In this document: one piece after another, positions 7,619 through 15,983 of the stretch
Layout: each line of letters starts with the position of its first letter
Numbering within the stretch: the stretch's first letter is position 1
Source of the DNA: Synechococcales cyanobacterium PMM_0073
GTDB lineage: Bacteria > Cyanobacteriota > Cyanobacteriia > Elainellales > Elainellaceae
NCBI GenBank assembly: GCA_949127695.1
Contig: CASBQH010000405.1
Coordinates: forward strand, 1 to 22,254
Direction of reading: 5' to 3'
Length of the DNA stretch: 22,254 bases
Position numbers and translations under genes: made by a program
The notes under the pieces: generated by a model
Told to the model about the DNA's origin: nothing
Databases searched by the model: none
Seen by the model: only the letters and a program-made list of their open reading frames with translations

Positions 7619-9130
7619 ATGGGCTATGTTCGCGCCCCGCAGCTGCCGCAGGACTACATTTGGTTCAACAGCCAGCCGCTGTCGCTCTCGGCGCTCAGAG
7701 GCCGGATGGTGCTGCTTGATTTCTGGACCTACTGCTGCATCAACTGCCTGCATGTGCTGCCTGATTTGGCGTATTTAGAACAAAAATATCCAGATACGCT
7801 GACGGTCATCGGCGTCCATTCAGCCAAATTTGACCAAGAAAAAGCCGCAGACTCCGTGCGTCAGGCGCTCCGACGCTATGACGTTCGGCATCCGGTGGTT
7901 TTAGACAGCGAGCGCAGGCTGTGGCAGCAATATGCGATCCGGGCTTGGCCGACCTTTGTGCTGATTGATCCAGCGGGCTATATTGTGGAGCAGCTCGCTG
8001 GGGAAGGCCATCGGGAGCGCCTAGATCGACGGATTGCTGAGCTGGTGCAGGAGCATCGACAGAACGGCAGTCTGATCCCAGGCAGACTGGATGCTGCGCC
8101 CGCCCCGCTAGCTGAGTCGGTGCTGGCGTTTCCGGGCAAGCTGCTGGCTGAGCCAGCGGGCAACCGCCTGTTTATTGCAGATACTGGCCATCACCGGATT
8201 CTGGTGACTGAGCTAAGCCGTAGCCTCACAGCCAACGGCAGGCCAGTCACGGAGGCCAAGATTCAGCAGATTTTTGGCGAAGGCAGCGCCGGACTGCGCG
8301 ATGGTGATGCAGCCACAGCTCAGTTTTCTGCACCGCAGGGCATCGCTTTTAGCGCAGATAGCGCAGAGCAGCTCTATGTGGCCGACCGGGGCAACCACTG
8401 CCTGCGGAAAATTGATCTGCGTCGTCAGCAGGTGGCTACAATTGCAGGCTCAGGCCAGCAGAGCCGCAGCATCTATCCGCACAGCGGTCTGACTCCCGAA
8501 ACAGCGCTGAATTCGCCCTGGGATCTGGTGCAGGTTCAGCAAACCCTGCTAATTGCAATGGCGGGTTCGCACCAGATTTGGCGACTTGATTTAGACCAGC
8601 AGCAGTTGAGCAGCTGGATCGGCACCGGCGCTGAAGCCTCGGTAGACGGCGGCGTTGAGATCGCGGCCTTTGCTCAGCCCAGCGGTTTGGCTACCGACGG
8701 TCAGCAGCTGTTTGTGGCCGATAGTGAGAGCAGCACCGTTCGCGCCGTGACGCTCAACTCGCCGCCACAGGCGCAGAGCCTTTGCGGCAGCGGCAGTCTG
8801 CTAGGGTTTGGCGACCAAGATGGCCAAGGCGAGACGGTCAGGCTCCAGCACTGCATGGGCTTGGCCTATCGTCATCCGCATCAGCTCTGGATCGCCGACA
8901 GCTACAACCACAAAATTAAATGCCTAGATCTGCAAACTGGCATTTGCCAAACGATTGCAGGCAGCGGCCATCCCGGCTGGCAAGACGGCTCAGGACTTAA
9001 AGCCTGCTTCAATGAGCCTGCCGGACTTAGCCTATCTGGCAACTGGCTGTACGTGGCTGACACCAACAACCACGCCATGCGCCAAATTGATCTGACCAGC
9101 CTCCAAGTCACAACAGTGATAGTTACCTAA
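7619..9130 (+). CDS. Thioredoxin-like protein with C-terminal NHL-repeat propeller
   Basis: 503-aa two-domain protein. Residues 1-150 are a TlpA/AhpC-type thioredoxin fold with FWTYCCINCLHVLPDL (redox pair Cys40-Ile-Asn-Cys43, plus Cys39) and the cis-Pro motif AWPTFVLID. From about residue 165 to the end come NHL repeats of a beta-propeller: RLFIADTGHHRIL, QLYVADRGNHCLRKID, QLFVADSESSTVRAV, QLWIADSYNHKIKCLD and WLYVADTNNHAMRQID. The order matches NHLRC2-type proteins found from bacteria to animals. A disulfide-reductase activity with propeller-mediated binding is inferred. No signal peptide is seen, so it is probably cytoplasmic. Start is ATG 7619. The gene is convergent with the rhomboid gene. 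Confidence 0.9.
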   Translation: MGYVRAPQLPQDYIWFNSQPLSLSALRGRMVLLDFWTYCCINCLHVLPDLAYLEQKYPDTLTVIGVHSAKFDQEKAADSVRQALRRYDVRHPVVLDSERRLWQQYAIRAWPTFVLIDPAGYIVEQLAGEGHRERLDRRIAELVQEHRQNGSLIPGRLDAAPAPLAESVLAFPGKLLAEPAGNRLFIADTGHHRILVTELSRSLTANGRPVTEAKIQQIFGEGSAGLRDGDAATAQFSAPQGIAFSADSAEQLYVADRGNHCLRKIDLRRQQVATIAGSGQQSRSIYPHSGLTPETALNSPWDLVQVQQTLLIAMAGSHQIWRLDLDQQQLSSWIGTGAEASVDGGVEIAAFAQPSGLATDGQQLFVADSESSTVRAVTLNSPPQAQSLCGSGSLLGFGDQDGQGETVRLQHCMGLAYRHPHQLWIADSYNHKIKCLDLQTGICQTIAGSGHPGWQDGSGLKACFNEPAGLSLSGNWLYVADTNNHAMRQIDLTSLQVTTVIVT

Positions 9131-9179
9131 TCTCAGCGTTGATCGATTTAATCTATCTGCGAACCTCCAAATGTAATCA

Positions 9180-9899
9180 CTATTCGTTTGCAAACGGCTT
9201 GACGCCCTTGTAAGAAAACAGCCCGAACAGCGGCCCCAAAACTGCGCCCACCACAAAACCGCCTGCATGTGCCCAGTAGGCGATACCACCGCTCTCCATG
9301 CCAATATTGGTGGGTGCGCCAAAGCTGGCGACGCCATAAAACGCCTGCTGCACAAACCAAAAGCCCAAAAACAAAATAGCCGGGACGCGAAAGGTGAAGA
9401 AAATAATGAAAATTGGCACTGCGGCCAAAACTCGCGCCTGCGGGAAGCGCAGCACATAGGCTCCCAGCACGCCAGCAATTGCGCCGCTCGCGCCCAGAGA
9501 CGGAATCGATGAGTCTGCGGCAAAAAAGTATTGCGCTAAGCCTGCAAAAACACCACAGAGCAGATAAAAAATCAAGAATCGCGTATGCCCCATTTCGTCT
9601 TCAACATTGTTGCCAAAGACCCAGAGATAGAGCATGTTGCCACCCAAATGCAGAATGCCGCCATGCAAAAACTGCGAGGTGATTAGCGTTAGGGCTTCGC
9701 TGGGCAAAGCGTAGCTGGAGCTGCCCTGAAGGCTAGCGGTGAACTGGCTGGGCACAATCGCCCAGGTATCAAAAAACGGCTCTAAGCTACCCCCCATCAG
9801 TGTGGCTTCATAGATAAACACCAAAACATTGATGATAATCAACGCATAGGTGACATAAGCTGGATTGCGGGTCGGGTTGTCGTCACGAATTGGAACCAC
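9180..9899 (-). CDS. Rhomboid-family intramembrane serine protease
   Basis: 239-aa polytopic membrane protein that cleaves other membrane proteins within the bilayer. The catalytic Ser138 lies in SLGASGAIAGVLGAY and the catalytic His211 in YWAHAGGFVVGAVLG. The upstream HGGILHLGGNMLYLWVFG segment is the conserved HxxxHxxxN-type element of the oxyanion region. About six TM helices can be placed (17-34, 68-95, 107-127, 136-152, 158-182, 207-227). The N-terminus MVPIRDDNPT is the usual cytoplasmic lead-in. The start is GTG 9899; the nearby upstream ATG is out of frame. The substrate is unknown. It stands alone, convergent with the thioredoxin-NHL gene. Confidence 0.94.
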   Translation of the reverse strand: MVPIRDDNPTRNPAYVTYALIIINVLVFIYEATLMGGSLEPFFDTWAIVPSQFTASLQGSSSYALPSEALTLITSQFLHGGILHLGGNMLYLWVFGNNVEDEMGHTRFLIFYLLCGVFAGLAQYFFAADSSIPSLGASGAIAGVLGAYVLRFPQARVLAAVPIFIIFFTFRVPAILFLGFWFVQQAFYGVASFGAPTNIGMESGGIAYWAHAGGFVVGAVLGPLFGLFSYKGVKPFANE

Positions 9900-10056
9900 A
9901 GATCATGCCCTCAGCTTGCAATAAAAACTAGCTAAAAACTATCACGTTCAGGCGATCTCAAGGTCTGGCTTCAGGCAGATTTTGGAGCGCTAAGCCAATC
10001 GAGTGCGGCTAGCGTTAAAATCAAGGCAATACCCCTTCCGCTCTAGCTTAATCGCT

Positions 10057-10965
10057 ATGCTCACTTCCACCCGCGAACTGCTCGAAACCGCCCGTCGCCA
10101 TATCTACGCCATTGGCGCGTTCAATGTCTATAACCTGGAAGGAGTGCGGGCAGTTGTTTTGGCGGCTGAAGCCTGCTCGAGTCCGGCGATGCTGCAAATG
10201 CATCCTAGCTCGTTTAAGTTTGGCGGCTCGCCGCTAGTCTCGCTCTGTCTAGAGGCCGCGCGCACTGCCAGCGTGCCAATCTCAGTGCATTTGGATCACA
10301 GCACGGCGGCTGAGGCGATTCAGTTTGCCTTAGCCGCTGGGATGAACTCGGTGATGGCTGACGGCTCGCATTTGCCTTATGCCGAGAATCTAGAGTTTAC
10401 CCGCCAAATGACTCAACTGGCGCATCAGTATGGCGCAATAGTGGAAGCCGAGATTGGTCGGATTAGCGGCACAGAAGATGGACTATCGGTGGCCGAAAAA
10501 GAAGCCAAAATGACTGATCCGGCTGAAGCTAAAGCCTTCGTTGCGGCAACGCAAGTGGATACTCTGGCCGTGACGATTGGCAACGTGCATGGTGAATATA
10601 AAAGTGAACCCCGACTCGACTTTGAGCGTTTGATCAAAATTCGGCAAAACCTGGGCGAAGACACGCTGCTGGTGCTGCATGGCGCATCTGGCCTGCCTGC
10701 CGAGATGATCAGCCGTTCAATTCAGCTGGGGGTCTGCAAATTTAACGTCAATACCGAAGTGCGGCAAGCCTACATGACCATGCTCAAATCAGAGCGCTGC
10801 GCGGCCAGCGACGCTGACTTAATTCCCTGCATGGAAGACTCCATTGCGGCAATGCAGCAGGTCGTAATGGACAAAATGCAGCTGTTTGGCTCTGCCCAGA
10901 AAGCGCATCTTCACCAGACGCCCTATGCCGCCCTGCTCACTAGCGCCCTCCGGAGGCCAGCTTGA
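10057..10965 (+). CDS. Class II (Zn-dependent) ketose-bisphosphate aldolase
   Basis: 302-aa TIM-barrel aldolase of the Fba/GatY/KbaY group, which reversibly splits a ketose bisphosphate into DHAP and an aldehyde. Visible motifs are AFNVYNLE near the N-terminus, SVHLDHS with catalytic Asp80 and zinc ligand His81, EAEIGRISGTEDG, zinc ligands His178 (GNVHGEY) and His208 (VLHGASG), and the phosphate-binding KFNVNTEVR. It is shorter than the 350-360 aa Calvin-cycle/glycolytic class II enzyme of cyanobacteria, so it may be a second aldolase; fructose- versus tagatose-bisphosphate preference cannot be read. ATG 10057 is preferred over GTG 10003, which adds 18 non-conserved residues. The stop overlaps the next gene's TTG start (TTGA). 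Confidence 0.88.
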   Translation: MLTSTRELLETARRHIYAIGAFNVYNLEGVRAVVLAAEACSSPAMLQMHPSSFKFGGSPLVSLCLEAARTASVPISVHLDHSTAAEAIQFALAAGMNSVMADGSHLPYAENLEFTRQMTQLAHQYGAIVEAEIGRISGTEDGLSVAEKEAKMTDPAEAKAFVAATQVDTLAVTIGNVHGEYKSEPRLDFERLIKIRQNLGEDTLLVLHGASGLPAEMISRSIQLGVCKFNVNTEVRQAYMTMLKSERCAASDADLIPCMEDSIAAMQQVVMDKMQLFGSAQKAHLHQTPYAALLTSALRRPA

Positions 10966-12494
10966 CGCCTGAAGAGCTGACGCCCGCAGATCCAGTCTCA
11001 GTTGAGATTGTCCCGGCTGAGACTGAGCTGGCGCTCAAAAAGATTAGTGAATCGGCGCTGAGCGAAGCCGAACTGGCCGAAATTTTGAGCGAGCTGGGCG
11101 ATGTCCAGGCCGAACTCAACTACCGGCAGGCCGAGGATGTCCTGCGCGATTTGGTGGGCAAGCTCGATCTCTCGGCTCGCGAACGGGCTGGACTAGAAGC
11201 TGAACTCACCAGCCTGGATCGAATGCTGGATAAGCTAGAGCGACAGGTGATTCAGATTGCCGTATTTGGCATGGTGGGGCGCGGCAAGTCTTCGTTGCTA
11301 AATGCGCTGCTGGGGCAGGAGATTTTTGAAACGGGGCCGACGCATGGCGTGACTCAAACCGTGCAATCTGCCGAATGGCGCGTTAGCCGCGAAGCGGTAG
11401 GCAGCTCAAGGGGCGGCGGCAGCGAAATTTTGCGGGTGGCGCTACCGGGCAGCGGCCAGTCGGCGATTGAACTAATTGACAGTCCCGGCATTGACGAAGT
11501 GGATGGCGAAACCCGCGAACGGCTGGCGCGAGAGCTGGCTAAGCAGGCTGATTTAATTTTGTTTGTGGTGGCGGGAGATATTACCAACATTGAGTTTCAG
11601 GCACTTTTAGAACTGCGGCAGGCCAGCAAGCCGATGCTGCTAGTGTTTAACAAAATTGATCAATATCCGCAGGCCGATCGACAGGCGATCTACGAAAAAA
11701 TCCGCGACGAGCGCCTGCGCGAACTGCTCTCCCCCGACGAAATTGTCATGGCTGCTGCTTCACCGCTGGTTGCCCAAGCCGTCCGCCGTCCAGACGGTCA
11801 GCTCAGCGCTCAGCTCAGCCGAGGCGCGGCACAGGTGAGCGAACTGAAGCTGCGAATTTTGGAAATACTGGATCGAGAAGGCAAATCGCTGGTTGCCTTA
11901 AACACTATGCTCTATGCTGACGATATTAATGAGCAGGTAGTGCAGCGCAAAATGGCCATCCGCAACCGCAGCGCCGATCAAGTTATCTGGAATACCGTGA
12001 TGACCAAAGCGGTGGCGATTGCAATCAACCCGATTACAGTTCTGGATATTTTCACGAGTGCCATCATTGACGGCACAATGATTTTCACCCTGTCGCGACT
12101 CTATGGGATTACCATGACGCAGCAGGGCGCAGTTGAGCTTTTGCAAAAAATTCTGCTCAGCATGGGCAGCGTCACAGCCACCGAACTGCTGGGAATTTTG
12201 GGCTTAGGCTCGCTCAAGGGCTTTTTGGGGCTGAGCGCTCCGGCCACAGGCGGGGCTTCGCTGCTGCCCTATATGGCAATTTCGCTCACCCAGGCTAGCA
12301 TTGGCGGCGTCGCCTCCTACAGCATTGGCCAAGTCGCCAAAACCTACTTGGCTAACGGCGCAACCTGGGGGCCAGACGGCCCAAAAGCTGTGGTAGATCG
12401 GATTCTGGCCTCGCTGGACGAAGCCTCAATTCTCAGCCGCATCAAAGACGAACTGCGCGTCAAGTTAGAAGGCCAGCGCTGGAATGAGCGCTAG
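10962..12494 (+). CDS. GTP-binding protein with DUF697 (YcjF-like) domain
   Basis: 510-aa protein. An acidic, helical N-terminus of about 95 residues is followed by a TRAFAC-class GTPase domain: P-loop GMVGRGKSS (103-111), G3 DSPG (173-176), G4 NKID (230-233), and Thr in GPTHGVTQT as the likely switch I. The C-terminal 170 residues form a hydrophobic DUF697-like region (ITVLDIFTSAIIDGTMIF, LLGILGLGSLKGFLGL), possibly membrane-associated. Cyanobacteria usually carry several such proteins of unknown role; work at membranes is inferred. The start is TTG 10962 inside the aldolase stop (TTGA, 4-bp overlap); no ATG or GTG occurs earlier in the frame that would keep the conserved N-terminal helices. 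Confidence 0.88.
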   Translation: MTPEELTPADPVSVEIVPAETELALKKISESALSEAELAEILSELGDVQAELNYRQAEDVLRDLVGKLDLSARERAGLEAELTSLDRMLDKLERQVIQIAVFGMVGRGKSSLLNALLGQEIFETGPTHGVTQTVQSAEWRVSREAVGSSRGGGSEILRVALPGSGQSAIELIDSPGIDEVDGETRERLARELAKQADLILFVVAGDITNIEFQALLELRQASKPMLLVFNKIDQYPQADRQAIYEKIRDERLRELLSPDEIVMAAASPLVAQAVRRPDGQLSAQLSRGAAQVSELKLRILEILDREGKSLVALNTMLYADDINEQVVQRKMAIRNRSADQVIWNTVMTKAVAIAINPITVLDIFTSAIIDGTMIFTLSRLYGITMTQQGAVELLQKILLSMGSVTATELLGILGLGSLKGFLGLSAPATGGASLLPYMAISLTQASIGGVASYSIGQVAKTYLANGATWGPDGPKAVVDRILASLDEASILSRIKDELRVKLEGQRWNER

Positions 12495-12531
12495 ATCGAG
12501 CTTGGGTTGCTCTAATCTGGGTGATCTGCTC

Positions 12532-12912
12532 CTATATCCAGACATCGTTTTCGGCAGTTAGCCCGCCAGATTCCTGCCCTGTATTCACAACTCCACGCGG
12601 CTCAATCAGCAGCATTTTCACCTCTTGCGCCGCGAAGGGCTTATGCTCCACGCCCTTTGGCACCACATACATTTCACCGTTCGTCAGATTCACAAAGCCA
12701 TCTCTAAAATCAATTCGCAGGCTACCTTCCAAGACAATAAACGCCTCATCGGTATTTGGATGATCATGCCAAACAAAGTCGCCCTCAACCTTCACGATTT
12801 TGAACTGATAGTCGTTCATCTCAGCGATTACTTTAGGCGTCCATTTTTGATCAAACAGACTCAACTTTTCAGCAAAATTTAACGCTTCATATTGCATCGG
12901 GCTAATTTCCAC
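12532..12912 (-). CDS. Cupin-domain protein
   Basis: 126-aa single-domain cupin. Motif 1 is FVWHDHPNTDEAFIVLEG, with metal ligands His49, His51 and Glu56. Motif 2 is GEMYVVPKGVEHKP, with the fourth ligand His90. The KFSLFDQ-type lead (AEKLSLFDQKWTPKVIAEMN) matches the small cupins annotated only as cupin domain-containing protein. Metal binding is well supported; the reaction or ligand is unknown. The start is GTG 12912 or, equally possible, ATG at 12897 (M6). The gene is convergent with the GTPase gene (37 bp apart) and divergent from gyrA. Confidence 0.86.
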   Translation of the reverse strand: MEISPMQYEALNFAEKLSLFDQKWTPKVIAEMNDYQFKIVKVEGDFVWHDHPNTDEAFIVLEGSLRIDFRDGFVNLTNGEMYVVPKGVEHKPFAAQEVKMLLIEPRGVVNTGQESGGLTAENDVWI

Positions 12913-13128
12913 CTCAAAGGTTGCGATTGAGTTTAACTTGGGCTAGCAAAAGCTGATTCTGAGTCTGCTCCTGACTGTACTCCAGCCGCGCTCTGATTCT
13001 AGATAAATGCGCTAGAATTATAGAGGTAAAGTAGGAACTTTGGCAACCGCCAAGCAGCTAAATCTGGCTGTTTGCAGCTAAAAGTACCCAGGGCTAAGAA
13101 CATATAGGTTTGGAGTTTTTTATAGGAT

Positions 13129-15762
13129 ATGACCTTCTCCCCAGAACCGCCTCAAGACCGGATTGTCCCGACTGATCTTCGCAACGAAATGTCGCGCTCT
13201 TACCTAGAATACGCCATGAGCGTGATTGTGGGGCGGGCATTGCCAGATGCGAGAGATGGGCTAAAGCCGGTTCACCGCCGGATTCTTTACGCCATGCATG
13301 AGCTGGGTCTGGCGCATGATCGCCCCTTCCGCAAATGCGCCCGCGTGGTGGGAGAAGTGCTGGGTAAATACCATCCGCATGGCGATACTGCCGTCTATGA
13401 CGCGCTGGTGCGGATGGCGCAAGATTTTTCAATGCGCCATCCGCTGATTGACGGTCATGGCAACTTTGGCTCTATTGATAACGATCCGCCTGCGGCCATG
13501 CGCTACACCGAGTGCCGCCTGCGAGCGTTGACCGCCAACGCGCTGCTGCAAGATATTGAAGCCGATACCGTTGACTTTACCGACAACTTTGACGGCTCAC
13601 AGCAGGAGCCGCTGGTGTTGCCGTCGCGGATTCCGCAGCTGTTGCTTAACGGCTCTTCTGGGATTGCGGTCGGCATGGCCACCAACATTCCGCCGCATAA
13701 TCTCTCAGAGCTGCTAGATGGCGTTGTCGCCTTAATCCACAATCCTGAGCTCACCGACCTAGAGCTGATGCAGTATATTCCAGGGCCAGACTTCCCCACG
13801 GGCGGTCAGATCTTGGGCACCAGCGGCATCCGAGATGCTTACCAGACCGGGCGCGGCTCCATCACCATGCGCGGTGTCGCGACCATTGAAACATTAGAGC
13901 AGCGAGGCCGCCCCGATCGCGATGCCATTATTATTACCGAGCTGCCCTACCAGACCAACAAAGCCGCCCTAATTGAGCGGATTGCCGAGATGGTGAACGA
14001 GCATCGGCTCGAAGGGATCTCGGACATCCGCGACGAGAGCGACCGCGACGGGATGCGCGTGGTGATTGAGCTGCGGCGCGATGCCTATGCGCGAGTCGTG
14101 CTCAACAATCTTTATAAGCAAACGCCAGTTCAGACTAACTTTGGCGTCAACATGCTGGCGATTGTGAACGGCGAACCGCAAACCATCGGCCTGAGACAAG
14201 CGCTGCAAGTCTTTCTAGACTTCCGAATTGAGACAATTACGCGCCGCACGCAGTATCAGCTTCGCAAAGCCCAAGAGCGAGACCATATCTTGCAGGGCTA
14301 TTTGATTGCGCTGCAAAACCTGGATGCGATCATTCACCTGATTCGCCATTCGGCAGATGCCCCCACCGCTCGCCAAGAGCTGATCCAAACCTACGGTCTC
14401 TCAGATGCCCAGGCCGACGCAATTTTGCAAATGCAGCTGCGGCGGTTGACGGCGCTTGAGGCTGAAAAAATTCAGCAGGAGCATGAAGCTCTGAGCCTAA
14501 AGATTGCCGATCTTGAAGATATTTTGGCTAAACGTGAGCGGATCTTGCAGATTATTCAAACTGAACTGACAGAGATCAGAGCCGTTCACGCCACGCCACG
14601 CCGCACGGTAATCGAACGCGCCGACGGCGAGATTCTAGATACCGACCTGATTGCCAACGAGCAGGCGATCATTATGCTGACCGAGCAAGGCTACATCAAG
14701 CGGATGCCGGTGAATACGTTTGAGGCTCAGAGTCGCGCCACGCGAGGTAAGGCCGGAGCGCGGATTAAAGACGATGATGGCGTTGAGCATTTTCTCACCT
14801 GCTGCGATCATGACAACGTGCTGTTTTTCAGCGATCGGGGCATTTCTTACTGCCTCAAAGCCTACCAGATTCCAATTGGCTCACGCACCTCACGCGGCAT
14901 TCCCATCGTCCAGATGCTGCCGATTTCGCACGCTGAGAAAGTGACCTCGATTGTTTCGGTGACAGAATTCACCGACGATGAGTATTTAGTGATGCTCACC
15001 CAAAAGGGCTTCATCAAAAAAACGCAGCTCTCTGCCTTTAGCAACATTCGCGCCAATGGCCTAATTGCCATCTCGCTTGAAGAAGGCGACCAGCTGCGCT
15101 GGGTGAGGCTAGCGCGGATTGCAGATAGCATCATGATTGGCTCTCGTCTGGGGATGGCGATTCACTATCGCGCCACCAACGATCAGCTGCGTCCGCTGGG
15201 TCGCCCGACGCGCGGCGTCAGAGCCATGTCGCTGAAGCAGGGCGATGAGCTAATCAGCATGGATATTTTGCCCAGCCAAGTGGTGGCTCAAATTGCCGAG
15301 GTGATGGAGGCTGCCGATGCCGATCTAGATATGTCTGGGGATATAGCACTTGATACGGCTGATGAAAGCAGCATAGAGGAACCTAATGGCGAAGAGCTGG
15401 AGGCTGAAAGCAGCCCAGGACCTTGGGCGCTGGTGATTACTACGGGCGGCTTGGGCAAGCGAGTGCCGGTGACGCAGTTCCGGCTGCAAAACCGGGCAGG
15501 GATGGGGCTGCGCTCGATTAAGTTCCGCAAGGCTGGGGATCGGCTGGCCTCGCTGCGAATTGTCAACGCCGACGATGAGATCATCCTGATTACCAGTCGC
15601 GGCATCATTATTCGCCAAAGCGTCAACGCCATCTCGCAGCAGTCGCGAGCCGCGACCGGCGTGCGGGTGCAAAAGCTGGACAGCGACGATGCGATTATTG
15701 CAGTGGCGCTGGTGCCGCCTTTAGCCGAAGAAGCGCTGGTGGAGGAAGAAGCGGAGGCGTAA
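13129..15762 (+). CDS. gyrA: DNA gyrase subunit A
   Basis: 877-aa catalytic subunit of type IIA topoisomerase, which with GyrB introduces negative supercoils. The N-terminal breakage-reunion domain is canonical: [20 protein letters not shown], the quinolone-region [20 protein letters not shown] (Thr87 and Asp91 at the positions of E. coli Ser83 and Asp87), and the catalytic Tyr127 in [10 protein letters not shown]. The C-terminal beta-pinwheel starts near residue 505. The usual GyrA box is replaced by the looser [12 protein letters not shown], and an acidic stretch (about 722-764) separates two blades. Cyanobacteria can carry GyrA/ParC paralogues; the high N-terminal conservation and length favour GyrA. 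Start is ATG 13129, preceded by TATAGGAT. No gyrB is nearby, as is normal in cyanobacteria. Confidence 0.95.
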   Translation: MTFSPEPPQDRIVPTDLRNEMSRSYLEYAMSVIVGRALPDARDGLKPVHRRILYAMHELGLAHDRPFRKCARVVGEVLGKYHPHGDTAVYDALVRMAQDFSMRHPLIDGHGNFGSIDNDPPAAMRYTECRLRALTANALLQDIEADTVDFTDNFDGSQQEPLVLPSRIPQLLLNGSSGIAVGMATNIPPHNLSELLDGVVALIHNPELTDLELMQYIPGPDFPTGGQILGTSGIRDAYQTGRGSITMRGVATIETLEQRGRPDRDAIIITELPYQTNKAALIERIAEMVNEHRLEGISDIRDESDRDGMRVVIELRRDAYARVVLNNLYKQTPVQTNFGVNMLAIVNGEPQTIGLRQALQVFLDFRIETITRRTQYQLRKAQERDHILQGYLIALQNLDAIIHLIRHSADAPTARQELIQTYGLSDAQADAILQMQLRRLTALEAEKIQQEHEALSLKIADLEDILAKRERILQIIQTELTEIRAVHATPRRTVIERADGEILDTDLIANEQAIIMLTEQGYIKRMPVNTFEAQSRATRGKAGARIKDDDGVEHFLTCCDHDNVLFFSDRGISYCLKAYQIPIGSRTSRGIPIVQMLPISHAEKVTSIVSVTEFTDDEYLVMLTQKGFIKKTQLSAFSNIRANGLIAISLEEGDQLRWVRLARIADSIMIGSRLGMAIHYRATNDQLRPLGRPTRGVRAMSLKQGDELISMDILPSQVVAQIAEVMEAADADLDMSGDIALDTADESSIEEPNGEELEAESSPGPWALVITTGGLGKRVPVTQFRLQNRAGMGLRSIKFRKAGDRLASLRIVNADDEIILITSRGIIIRQSVNAISQQSRAATGVRVQKLDSDDAIIAVALVPPLAEEALVEEEAEA

Positions 15763-15900
15763 GCTCAGCCTGATCCGAGCTGAATTTCGCCTGCGCTCCT
15801 CCCGCAGCTCATTCGAGTGTCAACGGCTAGCGGAATGCTGCGATCAGGGACATAGGCTCATGCAGTTCACGCAACATCTAATCTTCATCAATTCACGTCA

Positions 15901-15932
15901 GCCTGAATCTGCCAATATCACCGAATTCAGGC
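15901..15932. repeat. Inverted repeat in the gyrA / AAA-like intergenic gap
   Basis: An 8-bp perfect inverted repeat, GCCTGAAT (15901-15908) and ATTCAGGC (15925-15932), with a 16-nt loop. It lies 52 bp before the next ATG. There is no T-run after it, so it is a poor Rho-independent terminator; an operator is equally possible. Two AGTGAGT direct repeats (15941-15947 and 15958-15964) follow. The rest of 15763-15983 shows nothing recognisable. Confidence 0.4.
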
Positions 15933-15983
15933 CACAATAAAGTGAGTCCATAATTAGAGTGAGTAAAGTTACCCGCACCCGTC

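Noticed and set aside
9185..9196. Perfect palindrome CGTTTGCAAACG near the rhomboid stop
   Set aside because: No loop, so it cannot be a terminator hairpin; it lies in coding sequence and is a single copy, probably chance.
9032..9523. 163-codon minus-strand ORF over the thioredoxin-NHL 3' end and the rhomboid gene
   Set aside because: It runs across two real genes in other frames and shows no domain; the rhomboid frame has the catalytic motifs.
13054..13082. GCAGCTAAA repeated at 13054 and 13074 in the gyrA leader
   Set aside because: Two 9-mers 20 bp apart are suggestive of an operator, but there is no symmetry and nothing else supports it.
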